Below, piece after piece: positions 1 through 10,761 of a stretch of DNA of 64,000 nucleotides. The translations under genes were made by a program, and so were the position numbers. Below the pieces are notes generated by a model. It made no database searches. It saw only the letters and a program-made list of their open reading frames with translations, and was not told where the DNA came from. Numbering within the stretch: the first letter of the stretch is position 1; every line of letters begins with the position of its first letter. Origin of the DNA: Neospora caninum Liverpool (taxonomy: Eukaryota > Apicomplexa > Conoidasida > Eucoccidiorida > Sarcocystidae); contig NC_018398.1 in the NCBI RefSeq assembly GCF_000208865.1, positions 868,001-932,000 on the forward strand, in the 5' to 3' direction.

Positions 1-1656
1 GGTTCTGGAGCTTCGGCGGGACAGGGAGGAAGCACGGTGCCCACTTGTTCGAAGGCAAGTCGTTCTGCCCAGACTGGTCTCGGACCGCGTGCGCTGGATA
101 ACGCGTACTCGCGCACAGACACACTGCAGTCTGGAGACTCACGGGGTCAGCTTGGGGATCCCGTGGAAACGCGCAGCGACCGCGCAAGCTGCGATGCTCC
201 ACTCGCTTCTGGACAGCGTGGGACGCCCGACACCGGCGACGTAGGTAGCTCCTCTGGTGTCTCAGACCTTTGTGTCTCTGGATGTCCCACAGACGTGCTT
301 GCAATGCACGGTGGCTGCAGGCGGGCGTCGTCGGGGGCTTCCACGATTGACACAACGCCTCGTAGTATGGACGCACTGAGTGGCCTTTTGTGCTCCCTCA
401 GTCTCAGCCCTTACTCGCCGTCCGTCGCCGCTGGAGCGGGAAGCCACGCCCATGTGGGTCGGAGGAGCACATTCGACACATCTGTGGACAGTGTTGTTTC
501 AGGCGCGCTCAACGAGTGGTGCACATTGTCCTCGGAGGACAGTCAGGAGCTGTCCCAAGAAGGTGTGACTGATATGCTTGCGGCACGTGGGTCCATTCCG
601 GGAAGGCATCCCAGCGCAGGAACATGTTGTGACGGCCAAAGCATTAGGCCATTCAGCGACCACGTTGACGTGGCGTTCGGGTGCGCGCCCAATATGCCAG
701 TCGCCTTGAGTCTTCCTGGTGTTTGTGGATCCGAAGTACATGCAGGAGGGCTGCGGGGCGGTACACAGTCCCAATCTGTTGGGAACAGGGCACAGGAGCA
801 GGTGCGCGTCGCGGACGACCCCGATGATCACGGTCTACAGAACGTTAACGTCCGTGAGAGCGTTCCGGGATTACCGAGTCATTGTGGTTGGGGGGACCAG
901 CACCACAGCGAGGATTTTGGGGTTGGTAACGGCAAACGGAGAAACGTGGAAAAAAACGCGAGAAGCAACGAACTTAAAAAGTGTGAGCACGACGCTCTGA
1001 ACCAATCAGATATGTGGGAACGTGGGCCAGTTGTCCAGCTGCTTCCCCACGCAGCAGATGCATTGCCAGAAAGCGCTCCTTTGTGTAAAGGACAGACTTT
1101 AAGTTTCAGCGTGCCCCGACAGCCAATGGTACAGCGTGTAGCTGGCGATTTAAAGGGCCGTCTAGCTTCTGAGCGACAGGCCGCTGGAGATTTTAACGCT
1201 AAGGACGAATCCACTGTCTATCAGGAGTTGGGCGACAGGAGCTTTATGGCTGATGAAGATGTCCGGGGAACCGTGTCGGTGGTGAGAAAAGGACGCGCTT
1301 GTACCCCGTATTCTCAACTGGCGGCAACTTCTTCAGATGGCCAGAGGCCTTCAAAAGGTGCAGGCGTCAACGGCACGAATTTGGACTTCCCGACGCCAGA
1401 AATGGTTACAGATGAACAGCACGACAATTCGTCGCTTTTCTCGGAGATCGAGGCCTTCCGTCGAACGTGTTGTGATAGCGGTGCTAGCGTTAGCACTTGT
1501 TGCAGTCGCAGAGAGCCTGGTGACAACCCGATGGGGAACTCTATGAAAGGAGAACAAAGTGATATCGGCGGATGTCGACTCTCAACTGATAATAGCCACT
1601 GTTCTATTTTGTTCAACGGACCGGATCTCTTCCGGGCGTCGTGGGATTCACCGTGA
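1..1656 (+). CDS. 3' terminal coding exon of an unrecognised Ser-rich protein (5' end outside window)
   Basis: Frame 1 is open from the first base to a TGA at 1654-1656, about 551 codons, far longer than chance. The first in-frame ATG is only near 304, so the exon most likely enters from upstream. The product is rich in Ser, Gly, Asp, Arg and Cys, with no transmembrane segment and no family motif that I recognise. This composition is common in large coccidian proteins of unknown role. Downstream sequence drops in GC and has no long frame, consistent with a 3' UTR. It is convergent with the minus-strand material that ends near 3836. No function is proposed. Confidence 0.55.
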   Translation, partial: GSGASAGQGGSTVPTCSKASRSAQTGLGPRALDNAYSRTDTLQSGDSRGQLGDPVETRSDRASCDAPLASGQRGTPDTGDVGSSSGVSDLCVSGCPTDVLAMHGGCRRASSGASTIDTTPRSMDALSGLLCSLSLSPYSPSVAAGAGSHAHVGRRSTFDTSVDSVVSGALNEWCTLSSEDSQELSQEGVTDMLAARGSIPGRHPSAGTCCDGQSIRPFSDHVDVAFGCAPNMPVALSLPGVCGSEVHAGGLRGGTQSQSVGNRAQEQVRVADDPDDHGLQNVNVRESVPGLPSHCGWGDQHHSEDFGVGNGKRRNVEKNARSNELKKCEHDALNQSDMWERGPVVQLLPHAADALPESAPLCKGQTLSFSVPRQPMVQRVAGDLKGRLASERQAAGDFNAKDESTVYQELGDRSFMADEDVRGTVSVVRKGRACTPYSQLAATSSDGQRPSKGAGVNGTNLDFPTPEMVTDEQHDNSSLFSEIEAFRRTCCDSGASVSTCCSRREPGDNPMGNSMKGEQSDIGGCRLSTDNSHCSILFNGPDLFRASWDSP

Positions 1657-3835
1657 GAAGGAAATTGAGGCGACAGACAAATTGAGGCGTTTCGGTTGGC
1701 GAGGGGAAGGTTTGTAGTTCATGAGCGGAGTATGTGGTAAAGGCACAAAATCTGCGCTTGTTCCAGAAAGGGCGATTGGTGTGTCCCAGGTTTTACAGAT
1801 GGGATGATACCAGTAATGCTACGCATATTTATGCAGACGTAGCACTATTTGTCGGGGTGCTGTGCTTCGACGTTTCCTCTGCTGAGGTAAGAACAGTTCC
1901 GTGCGGTCGCGTAAAAAGAAGTACCGGGCTAAAGAATCATTATGGTCAACGTGCATGTCTCAATTATTCTGCGGATCGTGAAGGTGTTTTGTTGAGCCTT
2001 AGACCTGTTCCCTCCATTGGGAACGTTAGAGGTAGGGGAAGGATAATTTGACAGCGGTTTTTCTAGGTCGTAAAAGCGAACATTGTTTTTGATTGGGATC
2101 CCGCCAAGTGGCCGTCGAGGGTGATCTGTGCATCGGTCATTATCCCCTAGCGTGGGGTTGTTGGAGGCGCATTTCCCACTCTTTTGTGAGAATCCAGGGG
2201 GGTGGCTGGCCTCTGTTTTTGCCGACAATGAGGGCAGCTCTACGTAGGCTGCTTGTCGGCAATGTTTTTTGGGTGTTTCGTTTGTGTTTCCCGTGATCTA
2301 CTATGGGACATGTAGAAAGCTGGGATCGGGTAAGAAATACGTGGTGGATATGGTGAACGGTTTTGTGGTTCCATATCAGAATGGGATTGTGTGTAGGACT
2401 TGGGCATCAGATCATTTTTTTTAAAGTTGCACTTTTCCGCATGTGGTTGAACCTGTACATCCAGGAGATTTGTGCAAGCTAAGGATGTAGCAGTGTACTG
2501 GGTTCGAGTGGAGGCTTCATTGTGGTGGAGGACTGGATTACTACCAAGGCTTTCAAGATTTCATCTGCGTGCGTCACATGCATGTGGAAACCCATCACAG
2601 CTGTTTTTTGGAACTTCTTGATTTACATAACAATTCGCGCCACTATCGCCAGCTTTCCAGATGCTTCTTCTTTTTGGGGGCAAAGCCGTCTTTTTTTGTT
2701 GCCAACACCATGGGTTTGGTCTTGCTTGAGCAACCAGTTTGCTTTCGTTTTACTGACGAACAGGTTTCTCTTAGAGGACTTGTAAAAATTAATGTGCCCT
2801 TGTTTTTGTTTGGTGCATATGGGTTCGTAGGGTCACAATGAGTGCCCTTTGCTGGAGCCAGTCTCCACCAGAGGTCACATTGTACGATTGTATGTGGTTT
2901 GAATCGATGGATACAGAAATCTATCTTTGTCGGCACGCTGCTTGTGGGCACGTCCTGTTGGTTTTTCGTAACAGTGGGACAAGCACGCTGGACTACGCCC
3001 AGCACATGTCTTAATAAATCGAACAGGTCCATCGGAAGGATGCGTGAGCACACCAGTTGCGGGAAGGCGAACAATTCTTTAGCTCGCGTTTCGTGCTTTG
3101 CTGTGCCCCGTTAACTTGCCCTCTTTTCTTGGGCAACCGAAAATGTAACCTTTCGCGAATCTCACGGAATCGTGCTGTCGCTGTGAAACGGCGTAATGTG
3201 GTCCTTTCTGCAACACGAGCTCCAATTGACCTTCGCCGTTTTGCGGGAGCGAACTGGACCTCGTGACAGTTTCCACTCGAAGGTGAAAACAGGCAATGTA
3301 CCAGTTACATCACGCTTACATTTGCACCCGGTGACGGAGGGTTCGGCCAGTTTTCTTAACTGTTCAAAATGCTTGAACGATACGAAGACATTTCATCGTA
3401 GCCTCCCCGTTCGCCTTTGACATGCAAGCGTCTCGGAGTCGAGAAAACGCAGTGTGTCTTGCGGCATCAGTTAGCTGTTCACGTACGTAATAATCGAATG
3501 CGTTCCGGAGCGTCACATTTGAATTAGATGAGGCGAGTAGCTTGCTGTGGCTCTTTTAGAATGGCAACACCGCGCCCACAAGTTACAAGCAGCTAGCGGA
3601 CAAGGGGCAATAGCGCCAGTCATATCCGTAGTGTCGTTTTCGGAGGGATAGACCCCTATGCCGTTAAGAGTATGGAGGCAGATACGGGCGGTCAAGCTTC
3701 CCACATGGTAGGTCTGGCAGCGCTCAACTGAACTTCAAGAAGTCATGTTCACGTCTTAGCGACAAGAAATAGCATTCGGCGCACAAAGCAGGGACACAGC
3801 CAGAGTTTATGACGGATTTGGGTGACGTCAGGCGT
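1657..3835. other. 3' UTR / intergenic region, no gene supported
   Basis: This stretch is AT-richer than its flanks and has only short frames with no coding character and no convincing splice-site pairs. It probably contains the 3' UTR of the plus-strand exon on its left and that of any minus-strand gene on its right. Confidence 0.5.
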
Positions 3836-4815
3836 TTAAAACGGTCGACGTGAGGGTGACTCGTTTGTCCCTGTTATTACATGCAATACAAATGTCCGCC
3901 GGCGCGGTGCCGGCGTAATATTGGATACGTTTCCATAGTGGCTCTGCCTGGGCAGCAAGCTTACACAGTAATACCTCGTATCAACATAAAAGCAGGGACT
4001 TACCAGACTGATTGTGTCACTGTGCAAAACAGTGCTTCGATGCCATGAAAAAGATTTTGTGGGGGGTGTGCATGCGGGCTGCTGCTTCAATACGGGATAT
4101 GGGCGTCGACAAGGCAGGCAGTGACTCCCGACGCCACGCCGTCGTTGTCCGCTGTATCCGTTGTTCACTGACTCGAGAAACCGACGATTTGGTAACGGGA
4201 ACTGCGGTGTATGGCGCCGTGCTCCTGGTCGGGGGCTGCGTTTACCTCTGAGGTTGCTCGGACCTCTACTGCTTCCGATGGTCGGCATAGGTTGTCTGCG
4301 TGGTGGCTCCGCTTCTCGTGCGGCGGTTCTCGTGTGAACCTGGTAGGCTGAGCTCAACTGAAGAGGGCTGGCGTGCTGCTGCGCCCTTGTATTTCCGGGT
4401 AGATGAGAGAGAGCAGTAGGTGTGTCTGGGAAAAGGGATATACTCGTCGGTGCAAAATCAATCAGTGTCTTCTGGGTCTCTTCCATTTCCCCAGGCTTGA
4501 CATTCGGATTAAGTTCGTGCCCGGATTGATGTTCCTTGGAAAGCTCAATTGTATCTGCCTTCACTATGTCAGTGCCAGACTTGATAGCCTGGTTCGTTGA
4601 AACAGAAGCAGACTTCTGCCATTCATTGCTGTTGCTCGCAACAGGTTCAGCTTCGTCACTTTGTTTGTCCGCATTTTGACGGCAGCTGATGAGCGGCTTA
4701 TCTGTAAGCCACTTGCGAGGAGTTCGGTCTCGGACGGCGGGTGGACCTGTCTCGCTGCTCCGTTCGTACGGCGAGCAGCAAGGAACGTTGATAGAGCTCC
4801 TGCAACCTGTATCAG
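3836..4815 (-). CDS. Possible terminal coding exon, unknown protein
   Basis: A minus-strand frame of about 330 codons ends at a stop at 3836-3838. It has no ATG at its upstream end, so if real it must begin at a splice acceptor; a CAG lies near 4816. The translation is hydrophilic in its first half (Ser, Glu, Lys, Asn) and Pro/Arg-rich in its second, with no recognised domain. It could be a downstream exon of the CKS gene at 6323-8302 through an alternative splice, a separate small gene, or chance. I could not build a phase-consistent link to a neighbouring exon, so confidence is low. Confidence 0.28.
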
Positions 4816-5089
4816 GGTGAACGAGTTGAAAACTGTGTAGAGGCCTCAAGGCCGTGGTAATGACCTTCGCCTATCTGCAACTGAAAAGACATCAAGTCAC
4901 AGCGGAAAGCAAGTCGCATGATGCAAATGTCGACCTACTGGTGGCCGATAACAGCTCCGGAGTAGGGTCGGAAGAAACTTAAGCATTTGCTGTGACAGTG
5001 TCGCTCAAACAGCTACAGAGGCTAACTTACGTCTCGAGGAAGATGGGCTTCTGATCCAGGGACTGAGGGCGACTGGTCCATGAGTTGAA

Positions 5090-5330
5090 TTAGCTTTGCA
5101 ATAGACTTGTTGCCGGGGCTTTCACTGGTCTGTGACACACGTTTTTGTCGCTAGTGGGAGTGCGCCGGGGAAGCAAACTTTTCACCTGGTCCCGCTGTGG
5201 CCGCGGGTGTCGCGAAGAACCGGAATTATCGGCCGTTTCAATCGGGGACTTCTCTAGCATATCCACCAGGCTATGCCATAATGCCGTATCCCATTCACTC
5301 TTACTATCCATCTGGATGCCACATTTAGTC
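5090..5330 (-). CDS. Possible short coding exon, unknown
   Basis: A minus-strand frame of about 80 codons follows a plausible acceptor (TTTCAG near 5331). It encodes a hydrophilic Asp/Glu/Ser/Arg stretch with no recognised family. A second frame continues to a good GTAAGT donor near 5030. The two frames can only be joined through a very short intron of about 45 nt, so the structure is unresolved. Confidence 0.2.
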
Positions 5331-6322
5331 ACAGCTGAAACTATTAGTCATGCTCATGGGCTTACTTCATTTCCCTGTTCCGGGTGACGATCGGCAAGCT
5401 GTTTTGCTGCTTCATTCCCCATGGCTGAGAGATATGGCTGTCAGATCACGTGGCTTCCGAAGGCATAGACCACTGCAAGAAAAGACTACGCACGTAACTC
5501 CTATCTCTGGCCGAGCCGCTGTAGATACAGCTCATCACCAGGTCGTACCGCCGCACGTCATGCTTCTGGTAACGTAAATTGAAAGCGGGCGGATCAGTTT
5601 GTGTTGGAAATCTAAACAGTTAAACTGCGCTTCCTCGTTCGGTGACATATGTCACTCTAACGCGATGAAGCTTACAGGCGAACAAAAAAGCCGTAAAATG
5701 TTGCCGACTACAAATATTTGTTTCAAAGAGCCGCTACCTGGAACTGGAAGCCCGTAGGTTGCTACACACTGCGCCAACGATGGTGTGCCTTGACCTGACA
5801 CGAGGTGGAGTTACGGCAGGAAACAGCGTGCAATGCTACAAAACAGGTGCCTGGACCCCGTCTGTCCACTTAACGGTGCAGTCAGGCTGTCAGCGGAGAG
5901 ATAGCAGCGGCTTCAACTACGGAATGTTTCCCAGTGGTTGCTTTCGTACGGGAACACGCTGACTGGCGTGCGGCACTCTTTGAGTGACGTGGGAGAGCAG
6001 GTCCAGCTGAAGACCCGTCAGCCACCCAGCCGGAGCCGACTACAGCTTTTCCAAGACAACTGCGAATTCATTGAGAATTCGAGTTTCCTACAGATGGGCT
6101 GGCAACAAGTCTGCATAGGAGTGCCACGGACATAAGAGACTCGTGTTACTGGCGTCTACGTGGACTGCAACCGCTACCTTGAAAAGGCTTCCCTCTATGG
6201 GCGCCCATGGAACCAATAAAGAGTGGGGTAACACGCATAATAAAACGCGCGTCGACTCCCTAGGAAACTCTTTTGCATCCCTTCCACAAGTTAGATGCGC
6301 CTGCACGGGGAGGCCATCCTCT
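5331..6322. other. No gene supported
   Basis: Only short frames on either strand. Probably the 3' UTR and flank of the CKS-domain gene, which ends at 6323. Confidence 0.4.
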
Positions 6323-8302
6323 CTATGGACGAGCACCATCTGTTGCACAACGAAGCTTCGACTTGGGTTCTTCCTGCCTCAGCCGCTGCAGTGGCTGCGT
6401 ATCTCGACAGCGTTTTTGCTGAGGCCGGTCACTGTCTGGTCTGCTTCTCTTCAGAGCCTCCTTTTGTGCAGTGACATCTTGCGCCGACGAAGGACCCTCC
6501 GGTGGCCGAACTGAAACCTTATGGTCGCCATCATCACTTGTGGTTGGAGGATGTTGGAGATTATCATCTCTTCTGCTCTGTGCCTCGGAACACGAAGGCG
6601 CATTGACAGACACACGATCTGCTTGCCTGAAAGGGAGCTGACGAATTCCAGGAACAGCTGCGACAGCTGCTGATGTGCGACCCAGATCTGTTGAGCTTTT
6701 AGCACTCATATTCCGCGCATGCGGCCGTCGAGACAACGGCAGAGTATCGCCTGTTTCTCCTGCCGTCGCTACTGTTCCGTGGTCACTTTTCTTGAACGAT
6801 TCCCGTGACACCCGCGTTTCTGCGCGGAGACTTTTCTCTCGCCGCTCTCTGCCACAGACAGGATCAGCCGATGGCATTTCCGCTGCGCCGTTCCGAGACT
6901 GCGCCGTAGCGATGTTCTCATCAGAACATGATGAGTCACATTTTTCATCGGTCGTTCGACACTCTCCTCTCCCCCTTGACTTTCCTCCATCCGTGCGCCG
7001 CGGGTTTGCTTCCGGCGGTGGTTCGTCGTCGCTGTCAACATCCACCTGTGAACAGGAATCAGCATGCTGTCGCGGTTGTACTTGCGTTCCTTCCGCAAAT
7101 ACAGGAGCTGGAGCCCACGATGCATCTGCCCAATCACTTTCTGTATGGAATCATCTTTCACCTACGGAGTGCGGAAAGATGAGACGCAGGTATGACATCT
7201 TAAAACGTAGCTGAATGCTTACCTCATCGCCTTCTCCGGGTGCTCCATCTACTTTCGATGCTCCGTGGGCGGTTTTGGGGTTATCGTCCTCTCTAGGTCT
7301 CCGAAGAATCAGCTCCTTCAACTTCCGGTTGAAACACATAAAGTGCGTCCAGCCGGGCGACAACGCAATACCAAGGCAGTGGATGAACATATCTTCCGTT
7401 AGTAAGCCATCTGACACAAAACATTGACAGCAGAAACCTCCAGAGTAACATACGGAATGGAGGCCTCCATCTCCCGCTCCTTCGACCTTTTACGCGCGCG
7501 ACCGATAACACGCTCTTCAGTTGCCAGGGTAGTGCCCCGCGAGCAAAATTCGATTATCTCTCACCTGGCATCGTCGATGCGAGTTTCTCCGCTTCCTTGC
7601 GGACGCCCCTTGACAGGATCACATGACGGTATGTATACCTTTCATCACTGTACCGGGGGGAGTAGTATACATCCCCTGCAAAGACCAGAGCCATTAACAC
7701 CAACCAACAGAGATCTGAGCACTCTACGACGTACGATGCTGAACAAACTGCCAAAATGCACAGGATCCGTGCTATCCGCGTTAACGTTGCATTTCCCGCG
7801 TAGGCGGCATAAAATAGCACTTGCCCAGCACCCCCGTGGCACCTGTTGCGATCCCCGGGGCAACACTACATACAAGTGACACAGGGAAAGTCCTTCCTGT
7901 TGCACAGCTTTTGAAATGGCCACAACATACACTTTGCACACTCGACCTTCCATCATTATCTCAGAGGGTGAGCGTAACAGTGGGACAAAACAAACAGGTT
8001 TTCGCAGTATTCTGGTGAAAACGCCACGTACCGAATGGCGTTTCTTTCCAGGGATAATTGCGAATGTCCGTATTGAGGATTTCGCAGTTGATTTCCTTCT
8101 CCAGTTGTGGATCAACAGGGATAAACACAGCACGATACTTCCTTTGTTGCTCTCTCTCACTCTCCTCCGCAGCCTCTAGCCTCGCAGTGACAACGTCCGC
8201 GTCCTCGGTCTCAGGCTGGCAGAGGAAACTCTGGTTTCGATATACCTCCGGAACACCTTGTAGCGCACGAAGCTGCGCCCGTAAGGAGTGCCCACTCGCC
8301 AT
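6323..8302 (-). CDS. CKS1/Suc1-domain protein (Cdk regulatory subunit family) with long extensions
   Basis: Exons: 8302-8032 (from the proposed ATG), 7675-7565, 7410-7223, 7045-6323; phases agree throughout, giving 430 residues. The CKS core is split over exons 2 and 3. It begins GDVYYSPRYSDERYTYRHVIL and continues after the junction through GLLTEDMFIHCLGIALSPGW to LILRRP. CKS proteins bind cyclin-dependent kinases and phosphothreonine sites and help Cdk act on multisite substrates. The Arg of YRHV, the Ser and Trp of SPGW and the Arg of RRP correspond to anion-site residues of Cks1; the usual Lys of this site is Arg here. The hinge motif HxPEPH is absent, replaced by FNRKLKE. Usual CKS proteins have about 70-120 residues; this one has about 90 before the core and about 265 acidic/basic disordered residues after it. 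The ATG at 8302 has good context, but the frame is open back to a possible acceptor at 8445, so an upstream exon is possible. Exon 4 could instead start at an acceptor near 7162, but that frame ends at 6769. Confidence 0.78.
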
Positions 8303-10761
8303 CCCTCCAGGGACCAAAGCAAAACGCGTTTTCTCCTCGGAACACAGAAAACCGACCGGGAAAAACGAGTCGGTTGCTACCGTCCGCAAGAAGAGCTTGC
8401 GTACCGGCGAGGAATTTCCAGAGGCCAGAGACAACTTTATATTTCTACACCGATATTAGCAAACGCTTGTCACATCGCAGGGATCCCTAGAACGTTTTTG
8501 TTTGTCCAGGGAAACACCTAAAATCGAGACAGATTAACCAGTGTGTGTCGAGCACGGCAGACTAGTGAGCGCCAGGGAATGCAGTGTGTGTCTTGTGGCC
8601 CCGAAGTGCTTGCCTTCCTGTCCCTCCATGTGCAGTTTCCTCTCGAGAACCCCCCAAGAAAGTGTTGAGTGTCGAAAAAATACAGCTGAGGCAGATTTTT
8701 TTGGGGAGGCCAACAAGAAACCGGCAAGGGTGGTGGGTTTGGAGTCTACCATGAGCACAACAGGGTCGCGATAAAACTCGTATGCATGGAGGGACGGGCG
8801 AAACCAAACAAAATCACTCTCTTTTTTTGGAGAAGCCACTCACACAAAAGACTCTTCTTGTCCTCAGCGAGACGCTCGGAACATCGAACGAAGACGCATA
8901 ACAACTGGACAGTCGATGCTGAGGACGCACATGGGGTACCACCACAACGCATACAAGCCGACAACCATATTTACTTTTTTGCCCAAGTAAACGATAGATG
9001 AGCAAGAGCAGGATGCGTCTGCTTGCCTAACTTAAGAATGAATCACCCCGTCAAAAAGCCAGCTTTAAAATACAGCTACGTTATCCGATAAACGATTATA
9101 CAGCTTGTTTCTTGATTGAGACCCCAAAGGTCGCAATACCTCCTCTCTGACCACGCAGAACACTTTACGTCCCACCCTCCTCACCACTCGTGCCTTGCCT
9201 CCTTGTCCTGAAGATCCGTCTGCATGGCCACTCAACTTTTTTCTTGTCTCATTCTACATTTGTCACAAAATCGCGTGAAATTGAACAAGCCCTTCCCGTT
9301 TCTAACCTGCATTTCGTGCACAACTGAATAAATTCCCCGGCAAGGACCGGAGAGAGCGATCAAACGCAGTCGGAACACACTACGACCAAGATACCAGGAA
9401 CCCACAGACCCAAGATGCGCAGAAACTTTTCTCCCGTGCTAGTCAGGCAGGGTTTTACTATTTAGGTTTTTTCCATGGAGCCCCTCTCTGCAGACAGACG
9501 CAACGAAGAGAGGGTCAAACGAGATAGAGGTGCAAATAATGGAGAAAGATAGACTACTTGATAGTTCGTCGAGAGAGCCTTCGTGGTGAACCCAATTTGC
9601 GAGATGAGAACCGAAATGACCGTACGCGATGGAGACGAAAGGGGGCGCAAGGCAGAGCCACCGCTCTACTCCTTGGCAGTGCAGCAACATGCAATTCACC
9701 TTTCCAACTGTGCACACAGGAGTGACCGGCAAACTGCTAGGGTGTGTTCAACTCTTTCTTTCTTCGTCTTCTTGCAAAGGAGACAGTGAGGTGGACACAG
9801 GCGACTCGAGGCAGTACCCGTTTCTCCAGCGATTCCTCCTTCGTCTCTTGCCTTTTGAGAGGGCGGACTCACTTGACGCGCCGCAGTGACTTTTCGTGGC
9901 TTTGCTGTCGTCGGTTTAGTTCTTTTTCTCCCTCGAGTTCCCTCTTTTCTCTCGGAGAGAGGCGTTCGCCACACGCGCGGGCCTCCGGCCACGCATGTGG
10001 AAGTTGTTGGAAAATGCGCATCTCGCGGTGGAGGAGTTCCGGCACAGTCTTGCTTCGCTTCGGCCGCGCTTAAAAACACTTTTCCTCCTGACAGCCCACC
10101 CGGACAACTCTTCCGTTTTCCAGAAGGAATTTCGTTGTTTTGAAACTGTCCCATCTGCCGTCTCCTTTCTCGAACGGAGGTGTAAACTCCCTCTGTCCAG
10201 AGGGGAAGGAAAACCCGTCCGTCCGAGACCTTCCGCAGGACCACGCGCAATTTGCGGTACATGCCGTTTTCACCTCTCAGGCGCCACCGCTGTTTTGACT
10301 TTTTAAAACGGGAAATCACTACCCCCGGAGTGGATCTAATCACACACGAACTTACCAGATAGTCGCTCTTTCCCGGTGCTTCCTGTGCGGCCCTACGAAC
10401 CTGCATTCCTTCTGTTTCCCGTCCGGACGGCTTTTCCTCAGACCTCAGACTACCGAACGTGTCTGTCCTCGCCTTTTCATGTAAAGCTATTCTTCCCCAT
10501 CCGTCTTTTCAAAATCCAGAGCCTCGAATCCTTCACGGAGTTCCAGCTATATTCGTACATATTTTCGTCTGTGCCCGTAGCTTTGTGCGTGTCTGTAGTT
10601 GTGAAGCAGCGTTTTCGCCTAAGTAACGCTCTCCCCCTCCCCTCATTCGCCTCGCTTTTCCCTCCTACCAACAAACGCCAGTGCTATTTTGCAAGCGACT
10701 CTGATCTGGTGGATTCGCCACTTTCTTTTTCACCCGACTGTCGGACATCCCTTTTTTCAAC
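8303..10761. other. Divergent 5' flank between the CKS-domain gene and GET4
   Basis: The two neighbouring genes are transcribed away from each other, so this 2.5 kb should hold both promoters and 5' UTRs. A minus-strand frame at about 8534-8839 has a protein-like composition and could be a 5' exon of the CKS gene. I found no donor with the phase needed to join it to 8444. No other gene is supported. Confidence 0.5.

Noticed and set aside
6769..7161. Alternative acceptor near 7162 for the last CKS-gene exon
   Set aside because: It gives a frame that stops at 6769. The acceptor at 7046 gives a longer acidic/Ser-rich frame in phase with the previous exon, so the latter was preferred.
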